From DATARH01 sp036489765 (GTDB lineage Bacteria; Pseudomonadota; Alphaproteobacteria; ATCC43930; CGMCC-115725): a stretch of 64,000 bases of DNA. The notes beneath the pieces are model-generated. The model was given only the letters and a program-made list of their open reading frames with translations, made no database searches and was not told where the DNA came from. The DNA is taken from NCBI GenBank assembly GCA_036489765.1, contig DASXFE010000157.1, positions 46,330-110,329 on the forward strand. The letters are read 5' to 3'. A program made the translations under genes and the position numbers. Positions 26,354 through 34,617 of the stretch are shown here, piece after piece (the first letter of the stretch is position 1; the number at the start of each line of letters is the position of its first letter).

Positions 26354-27387
26354 CGGGGGACCCTTTCGGAAAGCCGTGCGACGGCCCATTCGGCCGTTTC
26401 GCGGATCAGGGGTGAGGTGTCTTCGAGGCCGCGCCTCGCGGCTTCGAAGAGCCCGAGATCGTATCGGGCGTTGCCGATTGCAATCATCACGTTGCGTACG
26501 AAACGCTCTCGACCTATGCGTTTGACGGAGGTGCCCGCGAAGAGGGTGCGGAACTGCGCGTCGTCGAGCGCGGCGAGTTCGGCGAGGCGGGGCGCGGTCA
26601 GGGCTTCGCGCGGCAGGAAATCGGGCTCGCCGGCCGCGCGGGCGTATTTGTTCCACGGGCAGGCGGCGAGGCAGTCGTCGCAGCCGAAGATGCGGTTGCC
26701 GATCAGAGGCCGGAGGTGGGGCGGGATCGGGCCCTTGTGCTCGATCGTCAGGTACGAGATGCACCGTCGCGCATCGAGCTTGTACGGCGCCGGGAAGGCG
26801 GCGGTCGGGCAGGCGTCGAGGCAGGCGCGGCAGGTGCCGCAATGGTCTTCCTCGGCCGGGTCGGCGTCGAGCGCGAGGCTCAGATAGATCTCGCCGAGAA
26901 AGAGCCACGAGCCGAACTCGCGCGACACGAGGTTGGTGTGCTTCCCCTGCCAGCCGAGCCCGGCCTGCTGGGCCAAGGGCTTTTCCATGACCGGAGCGGT
27001 GTCGACGAACACCTTCAACTCGCCCGGCCATTCGGTGGCGATCCAGCGCCCAAGGCGTTTCAGGCGCTTTTTGACCGTGTCGTGATAATCCTTGCCGCGC
27101 GCATAGACCGAGACGATGCCGCAATCGTCCGCCGTTTCCCCGGGTTCGCCGCCGTAATTCATCCCGAGCACGACAATCGTTTTCGCCTCGGGCCACAACA
27201 CCTGCGGATCGCCGCGCCGCGCCTCCTTGTCGGCCATCCAACCCATCTCGCCGTGATAGCCGCGCTTGAGGAACTCGGCGAGCCCGGCGCGCGCGTCCTT
27301 GGCCAATGTGGCCTCGGCAAATCCGACCGCGTCGAATCCCATCGCGAGCGCCTCGGCGCGGATCGCCTCGCGGATCGCTTTTGTCAC
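26350..27387 (-). CDS. queG: Epoxyqueuosine reductase
   Basis: Cobalamin-dependent iron-sulphur enzyme that makes queuosine from epoxyqueuosine in tRNA, the last step of the pathway. It has 345 residues, near the family length. The N-terminal part includes GYHGEMGWMAD and the TIVVLGMNYG block; two 4Fe-4S ferredoxin motifs follow (CGTCRACLDACP with CISYLTIEHKG, and FGCDDCLAACPWNKYA), and a helical HEAT-like tail ends the protein. GTG 27387 is the chosen start because the upstream codons translate the family H repeat. It is coupled to the pirin gene. Confidence 0.95.
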   Translation of the reverse strand: MTKAIREAIRAEALAMGFDAVGFAEATLAKDARAGLAEFLKRGYHGEMGWMADKEARRGDPQVLWPEAKTIVVLGMNYGGEPGETADDCGIVSVYARGKDYHDTVKKRLKRLGRWIATEWPGELKVFVDTAPVMEKPLAQQAGLGWQGKHTNLVSREFGSWLFLGEIYLSLALDADPAEEDHCGTCRACLDACPTAAFPAPYKLDARRCISYLTIEHKGPIPPHLRPLIGNRIFGCDDCLAACPWNKYARAAGEPDFLPREALTAPRLAELAALDDAQFRTLFAGTSVKRIGRERFVRNVMIAIGNARYDLGLFEAARRGLEDTSPLIRETAEWAVARLSERVPR

Positions 27388-27390
27388 AGC

Positions 27391-27520
27391 GCCTCTCCGC
27401 CCATCGGGGGGAGAGGGAGGGGCCCATCGCGGAGCGATGGGAGGGTGAGGTGGGAATGTTCGGGGTCGGTGCGCGCCCACCTCGCCCCGGCCCTCTCCCC
27501 CCAAAGGGCGGAGAGGGAGC
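27391..27520. repeat. Dispersed palindrome family H, about 130 bases
   Basis: Imperfect inverted arms. The left end reads CCTCTCCGCCCATCGGGGGG and the right end CCCCCCAAAGGGCGGAGAGG; inside are GGTGAGGTGGG and CCCACCTCGCCCC. It fills the spacer between queF and queG and would form a long hairpin in the que transcript. Confidence 0.7.
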
Positions 27521-27547
27521 AGGACACCGGGGGAAGGCGGCGAGACA

Positions 27548-27997
27548 TCATCCGCGACCCCGATAAGCCGCCACCCCTGCGTCGGGGAGATGGAGGCCGT
27601 CGGGGGGCGCGGCGGTCTGGTAGAACACGTCGATCGGAATGCCGCCGCGGGGGTACCAGTAGCCGCCGATCCTCAGCCATTGGGGGGCGGCCGCGGCGAG
27701 GATGCGCTTGGCGATGATGAGCGTGCAGTCCTCGTGGAACGCGGCGTGGTTGCGGAACGAGCCCATGAAAAGTTTGAGGGACTTGCTTTCGACGAGCTTC
27801 GCGTCGGGCACGTAGTCGATGACGAAATGGGCGAAATCGGGCTGGCGGGTGATCGGGCAGAGGGTGGTAAATTCGGGGCAGGTGAAGCGCACCGCGTAGA
27901 GGGTGCCGGCGTGGGGATTGGGGACGGTCTCGATCACCGCCTCCTCGGGCGAGGCGGGAACAGGCACGCGATGGCCGAGCTGGGTCAGGTCGCTCAT
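27548..27997 (-). CDS. queF: NADPH-dependent 7-cyano-7-deazaguanine reductase
   Basis: Type I (YkvM-type) QueF of 149 residues, reducing preQ0 to preQ1 for queuosine synthesis. The active-site Cys47 lies in EFTTLCPITRQPDFAHF with Asp54 close by, and the substrate-binding block is LVESKSLKLFMGSFRNHAAF (Glu70). The closing WYPRGGIPIDVFYQT is also conserved. Its ATG at 27997 overlaps the tgt stop as ATGA. The family H repeat lies between it and queG. Confidence 0.97.
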   Translation of the reverse strand: MSDLTQLGHRVPVPASPEEAVIETVPNPHAGTLYAVRFTCPEFTTLCPITRQPDFAHFVIDYVPDAKLVESKSLKLFMGSFRNHAAFHEDCTLIIAKRILAAAAPQWLRIGGYWYPRGGIPIDVFYQTAAPPDGLHLPDAGVAAYRGRG

Positions 27998-29082
27998 GGT
28001 GCGGCCTCGAAGTCGGCGAGCTTGCCGGCGGCGATCGCCGCGCGCATCCCGGCCATCAGGTCAGCGTAATAGGTCAGATTGTGCTGGGTCAGCAGCATGC
28101 TCGCCAGGATCTCGCCGCTCTTCGCCAAATGATGGAGATAGGCGCGGCTGAACCCGGTGCAAGCGGGACAGCGGCATTCGGGATCGAGCGGGGCCGGGTC
28201 GGCGGCGTGGCGGGCGTTGCGCAGGTTGAGGGCGCCCTGTCGCGTGAAGGCCTGGGCGGTGCGGCCGGAGCGGGTCGGCAGCACGCAATCGAAGAGGTCG
28301 ATCCCGCGTTTGACCGCGCCGACGAGGTCCGACGGCTTGCCGACCCCCATCAGGTAGCGCGGCTGGTCTTCGGGGAGGCACGGCACGGTCGCATCCAGCA
28401 CCGCGAAAGTCGTTTCCTGCCCCTCGCCGATCGCGAGCCCGCCGACCGCATAGCCGTCGAACCCGATCGCGATCGTGCCGGCGGCCGAGCGCTCCCTCAG
28501 ATCGGGGTGAACGCCACCCTGGACGATCCCGAAGATGCCGTGGCCCGGCCGGTCGACAAAGGCGCGGCGCGAGCGGTCGGCCCAGCGCAGCGTCAATTCC
28601 ATCGACGCGAGGATCGCCTCGCGCTCGGCCGGGAATGCCGCGCACTCGTCGAACGCCATCGTGATGTCGGCGCCGAGCAGGTGCTGGATCTCGATCGAAC
28701 GCTCGGGCGTCAGGAGATGGCGGCTGCCGTCGAGATGCGAGCGGAAGGCGACGCCCTGTTCGCTGATGGTGCGCAGCTTCGCCAGCGACATGACCTGGAA
28801 CCCGCCGGAATCGGTCAGGATCGCGTGCGGCCAGTTCATGAATTTGTGCAAGCCTCCGAGCTCGGCGACCCGCTCGGCCGTGGGGCGCAGCATCAGGTGG
28901 TAGGTGTTGCCGAGGACAATCCGAGCGCCGGTCTCGGCGACGGATTGCGGCGTCATCGCTTTTACCGTCGCGGCGGTGCCGACGGGCATGAAGGCCGGCG
29001 TCTCGATCGTGCCGTGCGCCGTATGGAGGCGGCCGGTGCGGGCACGGCCATCGCGAGCGGTGATGTCGAAGGCGAGGGTCAT
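27994..29082 (-). CDS. tgt: tRNA-guanine(34) transglycosylase (queuine tRNA-ribosyltransferase)
   Basis: TGT of 362 residues, exchanging guanine 34 of GUN-anticodon tRNAs for preQ1. It shows GNTYHLMLRP, the base-recognition motif ILTDSGGFQVMSL (Asp91), GGLAIGEGQE, the catalytic nucleophile region GIDLFDCVLPTRSGR, and the zinc site CRCPAC followed by histidine. The start MTLAFDI at 29082 is preferred to an ATG 14 codons upstream, which would give an unusual extension. It follows queA by 43 bases, and these contain part of the family A repeat. Confidence 0.97.
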   Translation of the reverse strand: MTLAFDITARDGRARTGRLHTAHGTIETPAFMPVGTAATVKAMTPQSVAETGARIVLGNTYHLMLRPTAERVAELGGLHKFMNWPHAILTDSGGFQVMSLAKLRTISEQGVAFRSHLDGSRHLLTPERSIEIQHLLGADITMAFDECAAFPAEREAILASMELTLRWADRSRRAFVDRPGHGIFGIVQGGVHPDLRERSAAGTIAIGFDGYAVGGLAIGEGQETTFAVLDATVPCLPEDQPRYLMGVGKPSDLVGAVKRGIDLFDCVLPTRSGRTAQAFTRQGALNLRNARHAADPAPLDPECRCPACTGFSRAYLHHLAKSGEILASMLLTQHNLTYYADLMAGMRAAIAAGKLADFEAAP

Positions 29083-29113
29083 CGCGTGTTGGTCGAGGTC
29101 CGGTTTCTCGCTG

Positions 29114-29159
29114 GCTGCCCGCATCTTACGCCGGATTGCGGGCGAGACGCCCGCGGTCC
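29114..29159. repeat. Dispersed palindrome family A, copy 5, overlapping the queA 3' end
   Basis: The unit GCGGGCGAGACGCCCGCGGTCC, with a GCCCGC arm on its left, lies across the queA stop codon (29126-29128). On the minus strand its core encodes the last residues of QueA, GRLARNPA. Confidence 0.7.
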
Positions 29160-30196
29160 AAGTCGGCGACTTCGATCAGGCACGCGTCGCCGTAGGAGAA
29201 GAAGCGGTAGCCGGTGTCGACGGCGTGAGCGTAGGCGGCTTTGATGCGGCCGAGGCCGGCAAGGGCGGCGACGAGCATCAGCAGCGTCGATTTCGGCAGG
29301 TGGAAGTTCGTCAGGATCAGATCGATCGAGCGGACCTTTGTGCCGGGGAGGATGTAAAGGCGGGTTTCGCCGGCGAAGGGGTGGAATTCGGAATTGTCGG
29401 CAAGCGCGGTTTCGAGGAGGCGGAGACTTGTGGTGCCGACGGCGATTATGCGGCCGCTGCGTCTGCGCGTCTCGTTGAGGCGGCGGGCGGCGTCTCCGCT
29501 GAGGGTGCCCCATTCGGCGTGCATCTTGTGGTCGCGCGGGTCGTCTTCCTTGACCGGGAGGAAGGTGCCGGAGCCGACATGGAGAGTCAGGGTCAGCCAT
29601 TCGATCCCGCGCGCCTCGATCGCGTGCAGCAGGGCCGGAGTGAAATGGAGGCCGGCGGTCGGTGCGGCGACGGCGCCTTCGTGGCGGGCGAACATCGTCT
29701 GGTAGTCGGCGCGGTCGCGGCCTTCCGGCCCGCCAGGGCGCGGGATGTAGGGCGGCAATGGCGTCACGCCGTGGCGCTGCAAGGCGTCGCGGAAGGCCGG
29801 CGGGTCGAGGTCGAAGGCGAGGGTGACGTCGCCTTCCGGGTGCTTTTCGGCGACGGTTGCGGCGAAATCCTCGGCGAAGGCGATGCGGTCGCCGGGGCGG
29901 AGCCGTCGGGCGCCCTTGGCGAAGGCGCGCCAGGCGCCGCCGCCGAGATCGCGGTGCAGGGTGATTTCCACCCGCGCCTCGCGGCGTTTCCCGGTAAGGT
30001 GGGCCGGGATCACCTTGGTGTCGTTGAAGACGAGAAGATCGCCCGGGCGCAGCAAATCGGGCAGGTCGGCGATATGGCGGTCGGCGAAATCGCCGGCCGC
30101 GGGGATGACGAGGAGCCGGGCCGCCTCACGGGGCTCGGCCGGGTGCGCGGCGATGCGCTCGCGCGGCAGCGGGTAGTCGAAATCGTCGAGCCGCAT
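29126..30196 (-). CDS. queA: S-adenosylmethionine:tRNA ribosyltransferase-isomerase
   Basis: QueA of 356 residues, moving the ribosyl part of SAM onto preQ1 in tRNA to give epoxyqueuosine. It opens with MRLDDFDYPLPRERIAAHPA and has LLVFNDTKVIPAHLTGKR, VAAPTAGLHFTPALL, VGSGTFLPVKEDD, HAEWG and the closing RFFSYGDACLIE, all family blocks. The tail DLDRGRLARNPA is not part of the family; it is encoded by a dispersed family A repeat. The ATG at 30196 overlaps the stop of the small upstream gene as TGATG. Confidence 0.96.
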   Translation of the reverse strand: MRLDDFDYPLPRERIAAHPAEPREAARLLVIPAAGDFADRHIADLPDLLRPGDLLVFNDTKVIPAHLTGKRREARVEITLHRDLGGGAWRAFAKGARRLRPGDRIAFAEDFAATVAEKHPEGDVTLAFDLDPPAFRDALQRHGVTPLPPYIPRPGGPEGRDRADYQTMFARHEGAVAAPTAGLHFTPALLHAIEARGIEWLTLTLHVGSGTFLPVKEDDPRDHKMHAEWGTLSGDAARRLNETRRRSGRIIAVGTTSLRLLETALADNSEFHPFAGETRLYILPGTKVRSIDLILTNFHLPKSTLLMLVAALAGLGRIKAAYAHAVDTGYRFFSYGDACLIEVADLDRGRLARNPA

Positions 30197-30447
30197 CAGT
30201 CCCCGGGACTGCAATGGCCGGGCTTGACGTTGCCGGCGCCGTCGCTGCGCGCCAGGCAGTCGTTGCGGTAGCTCTTCGCATCGCCGCTTTTCTTGGCGCA
30301 GACCGGCGCATAGGTCGTCGGGCAGCCGGATGCGGCGGCGGAAATGTGCTTTGGCAGGGGCGAGGGCGAGGGCACCGGCAGCTTCTGCGCCATCACCGGC
30401 GTGCCGGTCAACAGGGCCGCGACGATGATCGCGAGATGTGATCGCAT
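30196..30447 (-). CDS. Small secreted Kazal-like cysteine-rich protein
   Basis: An 83-residue protein with a signal peptide (MRSHLAIIVAALLTGTPVMA) and a Pro/Ser-rich spacer. The C-terminal half reads GCPTTYAPVCAKKSGDAKS, then YRNDCLAR and a final GHC, which follows the Kazal pattern C-P..Y.PVC........Y.N.C.A...G.C. Kazal domains are serine-protease inhibitors; this copy has a shortened disulphide pattern (four cysteines), so inhibition is uncertain. The stop codon overlaps the queA start (TGATG), which places it at the head of the queuosine operon. The 57 upstream in-frame codons are rejected for lack of a signal peptide. Confidence 0.7.
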   Translation of the reverse strand: MRSHLAIIVAALLTGTPVMAQKLPVPSPSPLPKHISAAASGCPTTYAPVCAKKSGDAKSYRNDCLARSDGAGNVKPGHCSPGD

Positions 30448-30545
30448 GACGCATCCTCCGAGCCGGTCCGTCCCGGCTTTGTCGGGCAAACCGGCATGGT
30501 TCCTGCTATCCTCCCCGCAATCAAAGCGAGCAGGGGAGGCTTCCA

Positions 30546-32147
30546 ATGACACAACATCCGACGCGGCGGGATTTCGCCAAAACAGCGGCCGGCGCCGCGG
30601 CGCTCGCCGCGACCGCGCCATGGACGAGCGCCCGCGCGGCCGGCCCGAAGACGCTGCGGTTTATCGCGCAATCCGACCTGCGCGTGCTCGATCCGATCTG
30701 GACCACGGCCTATGTCACCCGCAACCATGGGTACATGGTGTTCGACACCCTCTTCGCGCTCGACTCCAAATTTCAGCCGCACCCGCAGATGGTCGACGAT
30801 TTCCACGTGTCGGACGACAAGCTGACCTACAGCTTCACGCTGCGCGACGGGCTCAAATTCCATGATGGGCAGCCGGTCCGCGCCATCGACTGCACGACCT
30901 CGCTGACCCGCTGGATGGCGCGCGACGCGCTCGGCCAGGTGATGGCGAAGTCGATCGACAAGATGGCGCCCGACGGCGACAAGGCCTTTACAATCAAGCT
31001 CAAGGAGGCATTTCCGCTCTTGATCGACGGGCTGTCGAAGGTGTCGACCCTCGTGCCGTTCATCATGCCCGAGCGGCTCGCCAAGACCGACCCGTTCACG
31101 CAAGTGACCGAGATGGTCGGGTCGGGGCCATTCCAGTTCAAGAAGGACGAGTTCCAGCCCGGCAACAAGGTCGTCTATACGAAATTCGCCGACTATGTGC
31201 CGCGGAAGGAGCCGCCCGATTGGGCGTCGGGCGGCAAGGTGGCGAAGGTCGACCGGGTCGAGTGGCTCTACGTGCCCGACAAGACGAGCGCCGCCGCCTC
31301 GATCAACGCGGGCGAGGTCGATTGGTGGGAGGATCCGCCGACCGACCTCCTGCCGGTGCTGACCGCGAATTCCGATGTGACGGTCGCCAATTACGACCCG
31401 ATCGGCATCATGACGATGGTGCGGTTCAACCAGCTCTTTCCGCCCTTCGACAATGAAAAGATGCGCGAGGCGGTGCTGTCGGTCACCAACCAGGCGGATT
31501 TCATGGCCACCCTCGCCGGCGACAAGAAGAACTGGCAGGTCTGCGCCTCGTTCTTCGCCTGCGGCACGCCGATGTCGAGCGATGCCGGGTCGGAGGCGCT
31601 GACGGGCCCGCGCGATTTCGACAAGGCGAAGAAGATGATCGCCGATGCCGGCTACAAGGGCGAGAAGATCGTCGTCCTCGACGGGGTCGATCTCGCACCG
31701 CCGCATACCGGGGCGGTCGTCGTCGCCGACCTGATGAAGAAGCTCGGGCTCAATGTCGATCTGCAGGCGATGGATTGGGGACAAGAAGTCACCCGCCGCG
31801 CCTCGAAGAAGCCGCCGGATGAGGGCGGGTGGAACGTGTTCGCCACCGGCTGGGTCGGCGCCGACATGCTCGACCCGACGGTCAACCAGGGGCTGCGCGC
31901 AAACGGCGACGGCGCCTGGTTCGGCTGGGCCAAGGACCCGAAGATCGAGGAGCTGCGGGCCGCCTGGATCAAGGCCACGACCACGGACGACCGCAAGAAG
32001 ATCGCGGTGCAGCTTCAGGAAGAGGCGTTCAAGAGCGTCCCCTACATTCCGACCGGCATGTTCATGCAGAAAACCGCCTATCGGAACAACATCAAGGGCC
32101 GGCTCCTCGCCCCGGCGATCCTGATGTGGAATGTGGAGAAGACTTGA
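30546..32147 (+). CDS. ABC transporter substrate-binding protein, family 5 (peptide/nickel type)
   Basis: A 533-residue periplasmic binding protein of the SBP_bac_5 family. The N-terminus carries a twin-arginine signal (TRRDFAKTAAGAAALAATAP). The mature protein shows KTLRFIAQSDLRVLDPIWTT, the YSFTLRDGLKFHDGQPV block, MVGSGPFQFK, and the closing YIPTGMFMQKTAYRNNIKG. Ligands of the family are peptides, opines or oligosaccharides; here it is unknown. No permease or ATPase genes lie beside it, so it is an orphan. It is transcribed divergently from the que operon. Confidence 0.9.
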   Translation: MTQHPTRRDFAKTAAGAAALAATAPWTSARAAGPKTLRFIAQSDLRVLDPIWTTAYVTRNHGYMVFDTLFALDSKFQPHPQMVDDFHVSDDKLTYSFTLRDGLKFHDGQPVRAIDCTTSLTRWMARDALGQVMAKSIDKMAPDGDKAFTIKLKEAFPLLIDGLSKVSTLVPFIMPERLAKTDPFTQVTEMVGSGPFQFKKDEFQPGNKVVYTKFADYVPRKEPPDWASGGKVAKVDRVEWLYVPDKTSAAASINAGEVDWWEDPPTDLLPVLTANSDVTVANYDPIGIMTMVRFNQLFPPFDNEKMREAVLSVTNQADFMATLAGDKKNWQVCASFFACGTPMSSDAGSEALTGPRDFDKAKKMIADAGYKGEKIVVLDGVDLAPPHTGAVVVADLMKKLGLNVDLQAMDWGQEVTRRASKKPPDEGGWNVFATGWVGADMLDPTVNQGLRANGDGAWFGWAKDPKIEELRAAWIKATTTDDRKKIAVQLQEEAFKSVPYIPTGMFMQKTAYRNNIKGRLLAPAILMWNVEKT

Positions 32148-32160
32148 ACGAAAAGGGAGG

Positions 32161-32235
32161 GGCGGGCGCGGCGCCCGCGCTCCTTTGCCTTCCGGCGCTT
32201 GCGCAGGAGGAGCGCGGGCGAGACGCCCGCATCCC
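32161..32235. repeat. Dispersed palindrome family A, copy 6
   Basis: Two inverted units, GGCGGGCGCGGCGCCCGCGC (32161-32180) and GCGCGGGCGAGACGCCCGC (32212-32230), joined by a spacer with CCGGCGCTTGCG. It follows the binding-protein gene and precedes the VOC gene. Confidence 0.75.
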
Positions 32236-32256
32236 CAACCGACTTAGGAGCACCCC

Positions 32257-32694
32257 ATGGCCATCGAAATCCTCGGCATTCACCACCACGCGACGCGGAT
32301 CGACGCGGACGCGGAGAAGCTCGCCGCGGTGCAGCGGTTTTACAAGGACGTGCTCGGCCTCGGCGCCGATCCCGGGCGGCCGACGATCCCCGGCGTGCCC
32401 GGGTTCTGGATCAATGTCGGCGAGGGCGGGCAGATCCACCTGATCGCCGGCGCTCAGCCGTCGCCGCTCGCGAAGGGGCCCGGCCAGGACCCGACGATCC
32501 CGCATGTCGCGCTCTCGGTCGCCGACATCCAGGCGACCAAGGCCGAGCTCGACCGGCTCGGGGTCAAATACTGGTCGATGACCGGGATCAACGGGCCCGA
32601 GGCCGAGCAGGTCTTCGTCAACGACCCCAGCGGAAACATGGTCGAGCTGCACCAGGTCGACCAGTGCCGCTGCGCCGCCGAGGGTCGTTCCTAG
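32257..32694 (+). CDS. VOC family protein (glyoxalase/dioxygenase superfamily)
   Basis: A 145-residue vicinal oxygen chelate protein with two beta-alpha-beta-beta-beta modules. Likely metal ligands are a histidine of ILGIHHHATRID, His in GGQIHLIAG, His in IPHVALSV, and the Glu of GNMVELHQVD; the FVNDPSGNMVELHQ block is typical of the family. Reactions range from glyoxalase to ring-cleaving dioxygenase, so the substrate is not assignable. It has an AGGAG site before ATG 32257 and follows a family A repeat. Confidence 0.88.
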   Translation: MAIEILGIHHHATRIDADAEKLAAVQRFYKDVLGLGADPGRPTIPGVPGFWINVGEGGQIHLIAGAQPSPLAKGPGQDPTIPHVALSVADIQATKAELDRLGVKYWSMTGINGPEAEQVFVNDPSGNMVELHQVDQCRCAAEGRS

Positions 32695-32764
32695 GACGGA
32701 AAAGCGAAGCGCATTCCGCCGTTCGACCGGCGATGGCGGGTTACGCTTCGCTCACCCGCCCTAC
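32692..32764. repeat. Dispersed palindrome family D, copy 1
   Basis: The arms AAGCGAAGCGCATTCCGCC (left) and GGCGGGTTACGCTTCGCT (right) are inverted. It lies between the convergent VOC and carboxymuconolactone-decarboxylase-like genes, and its last bases run into the stop of the latter. Confidence 0.7.
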
Positions 32765-33309
32765 TTTTCGAGGAGCTTCGCGCCCGGCGGGGTCGGCACG
32801 TCGAAGACGTTGAGCGTGACCGAGACGAACGAGTAGTAGCCGATCAGCCCGGCCAGATCGACGACGCCCTGGCGGCCCCAGCGTTTCTCGACGGCGGCGT
32901 AGGTCGCATCGTCGACGCGGTGGTCGCGGTAATAATTGTTGGCGAAGTCGTAGACGATCTGGTCGTCGGGATCGTCGAATTTGGGCGCTCGGCGCTCGGC
33001 GATCGCGTCGATCTGCTCCTGGCTGAGCCCGGCGTTGAGGCCGAGGCGGACATGCGCGGCCCATTCGAACTGCGCGGTCCAATAGCGCGCCGTGCAGAGG
33101 ATCGCGATCTCGGTCTGCTTGTTGGTGAGCTGGGTCCCGAACCGGACGTGGCCGCCGAGCTTGTGCGCATGGTCGGCGAGGCCGGGGCTGTCGAGCCACA
33201 CATGCACCGGCGGCGGCACCGCGCCGCGCGGACCCGCCTTGCAATCGTTGTAGACGCGGCGCTGCTCGGCGTTGAGCTCGCTTTCTTCCTTGACGCGATA
33301 GCGAGGCAT
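32761..33309 (-). CDS. Carboxymuconolactone decarboxylase/AhpD-like protein
   Basis: A 182-residue protein of the AhpD/carboxymuconolactone decarboxylase superfamily. The core block is LTNKQTEIAILCTARYWTAQ with FEWAAHVRLGLNAGLS, where the histidine is conserved; the CxxC pair of peroxidase members is absent, so a peroxidase role is unlikely. The C-terminal part has a WGRQGVVDLAGLIGYYSFVS repeat-like helix. Function is unknown beyond the fold. Start ATG 33309; the upstream spacer holds nested repeats (families F and G). Confidence 0.82.
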   Translation of the reverse strand: MPRYRVKEESELNAEQRRVYNDCKAGPRGAVPPPVHVWLDSPGLADHAHKLGGHVRFGTQLTNKQTEIAILCTARYWTAQFEWAAHVRLGLNAGLSQEQIDAIAERRAPKFDDPDDQIVYDFANNYYRDHRVDDATYAAVEKRWGRQGVVDLAGLIGYYSFVSVTLNVFDVPTPPGAKLLEK

Positions 33310-33334
33310 TCCGGTTCTCCGTCATGGGCGGGTG

Positions 33335-33484
33335 GTAGGATGGGCCGAGCATAGCGAAGCCCATCGACAAAGAGGATTCACCACAGAGGCATCGAGACAC
33401 AGAGGTGCTTCGCGCTCGATACCTCCGTGTCTCGGTGGCTCTGTGGTGAAATTGACGGGCGTCGCTATGCTCAGCCCTTGCTAC
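33335..33484. repeat. Dispersed palindrome family G, split by family F
   Basis: The left arm is 33335-33363 (core CCGAGCATAGCGAAGCCC) and the right arm 33457-33484 (core GGGCGTCGCTATGCTCAGCC). The arms pair, but a separate family F palindrome sits between them, as though one element had entered another. Confidence 0.7.
33377..33450. repeat. Dispersed palindrome family F, nested in family G
   Basis: TTCACCACAGAGGCATCGAG at the left and CTCGGTGGCTCTGTGGTGAA at the right form an inverted repeat of about 74 bases with an inner GACACAGAGG / CCTCCGTGTC pair. It occupies the space between the AhpD-like and aldo/keto reductase genes. Confidence 0.8.
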
Positions 33485-33501
33485 GGAATTGGAGAGATTG
33501 G

Positions 33502-34479
33502 ATGGAGCGGCGGAAACTGGGCGATCTGGAGGTGTCGGCGGTCGGGCTCGGCTGCGCGACGATGACGCCGTTCTATGACGATCCCGACCGGTCGGCGGGG
33601 ATCGCGACGATCCGGCGGGCGGGCGAGCTGGGCGTCGATTTTCTCGACAGCTCGGACGCCTACGGCGCCGGGCGCAACGAGGAGCTGATCGCCGAAGCGG
33701 TCGCCGGTCATCGCGACGAGTTCGCGATCGCCAGCAAGTTCGGGAATATCGGGCTCCAGGGCGGGCCCAAGCTTGCCGACGGGCGGCCCGAATACGTCAA
33801 GGAATGCTGCGACAGGAGCCTCGCGCGGCTCAAGACCGACGTGATCGACCTCTACTATATCCACCGCGTCGACGCCGACGTGCCGATCGAGGACACGATC
33901 GGCGCGATGGCCGAGCTTGTCGCGGCCGGCAAGGTCAAGCATCTCGGCATTTGCGAGGTCGGTGCGGCGACGCTCAGGCGGGCGCATGCGGTGCACAAGA
34001 TCGCCGCGGTGCAGATCGAGTATTCGCTGTGGTCGCGCGATGTGGAGGCGGAAATCCTGCCGACTTGTCAGGAGCTCGGGATCGGCTTTGTGCCCTATAG
34101 CCCGCTCGGCCGGGGCTTTCTGACCGGCAACGTGACGACGCTCGACACGCTGCGAGAGGACGATGCCCGCCGCCGCATGCTGCGGTTTCAGGGCGACAAC
34201 ATGCGCCGCAACCTGGCCCTCGTCGAAGAATTGAAGGCGCATGCCGCATCGCTGAACTGCACCCCGGCGCAGCTTTGCCTCGCCTGGGTGTTGTCGCGCG
34301 GCGATTACATCGTGCCGATCCCCGGGACGAGCCACACGCACTATCTCGAACAGAACGCCGCCGCGGCCGGGATCAAGCTCAACGCCGACACCGAGGACGC
34401 GCTGAACCATGTCTTCGCTCCGGGCGCCGCCGCCGGGCCGCGCTATCCGGAGGCATATCTGGCACGCATCGGTATTTGA
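33502..34479 (+). CDS. Aldo/keto reductase
   Basis: A 325-residue NADPH-dependent TIM-barrel oxidoreductase. The catalytic tetrad is visible as Asp49 and Tyr54 in FLDSSDAYGAGRN, Lys79 in IASKFG, and His121 in YYIHRVD; the cofactor region is VPYSPLGRGFLTG and VPIPGTSHTHYLEQN. The AKR13-like group reduces aldehydes or pyridoxal-like substrates; the specific substrate is unknown. The start ATG 33502 follows GGAGAG; the upstream 25 in-frame codons translate repeat sequence. Confidence 0.92.
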   Translation: MERRKLGDLEVSAVGLGCATMTPFYDDPDRSAGIATIRRAGELGVDFLDSSDAYGAGRNEELIAEAVAGHRDEFAIASKFGNIGLQGGPKLADGRPEYVKECCDRSLARLKTDVIDLYYIHRVDADVPIEDTIGAMAELVAAGKVKHLGICEVGAATLRRAHAVHKIAAVQIEYSLWSRDVEAEILPTCQELGIGFVPYSPLGRGFLTGNVTTLDTLREDDARRRMLRFQGDNMRRNLALVEELKAHAASLNCTPAQLCLAWVLSRGDYIVPIPGTSHTHYLEQNAAAAGIKLNADTEDALNHVFAPGAAAGPRYPEAYLARIGI

Positions 34480-34617
34480 TCCCGCGTCATTGCCCCGATC
34501 GGCGGAGAGGGGAATCCGGCGACGGCCGCGCTCCTTTCCTTGCGGCACTTTTGCGGGATGTTCCATTCGCGCAATCGGTTAGGATCGCCGCAACAAAATC
34601 GGGGAGGACAGGCGGAG

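Noticed and set aside
26354..27427. Upstream extension of the pirin frame across queG
   Set aside because: Arg/Ala-rich frame on the same strand as queG in another phase; pirin starts with its own ATG at 26353.
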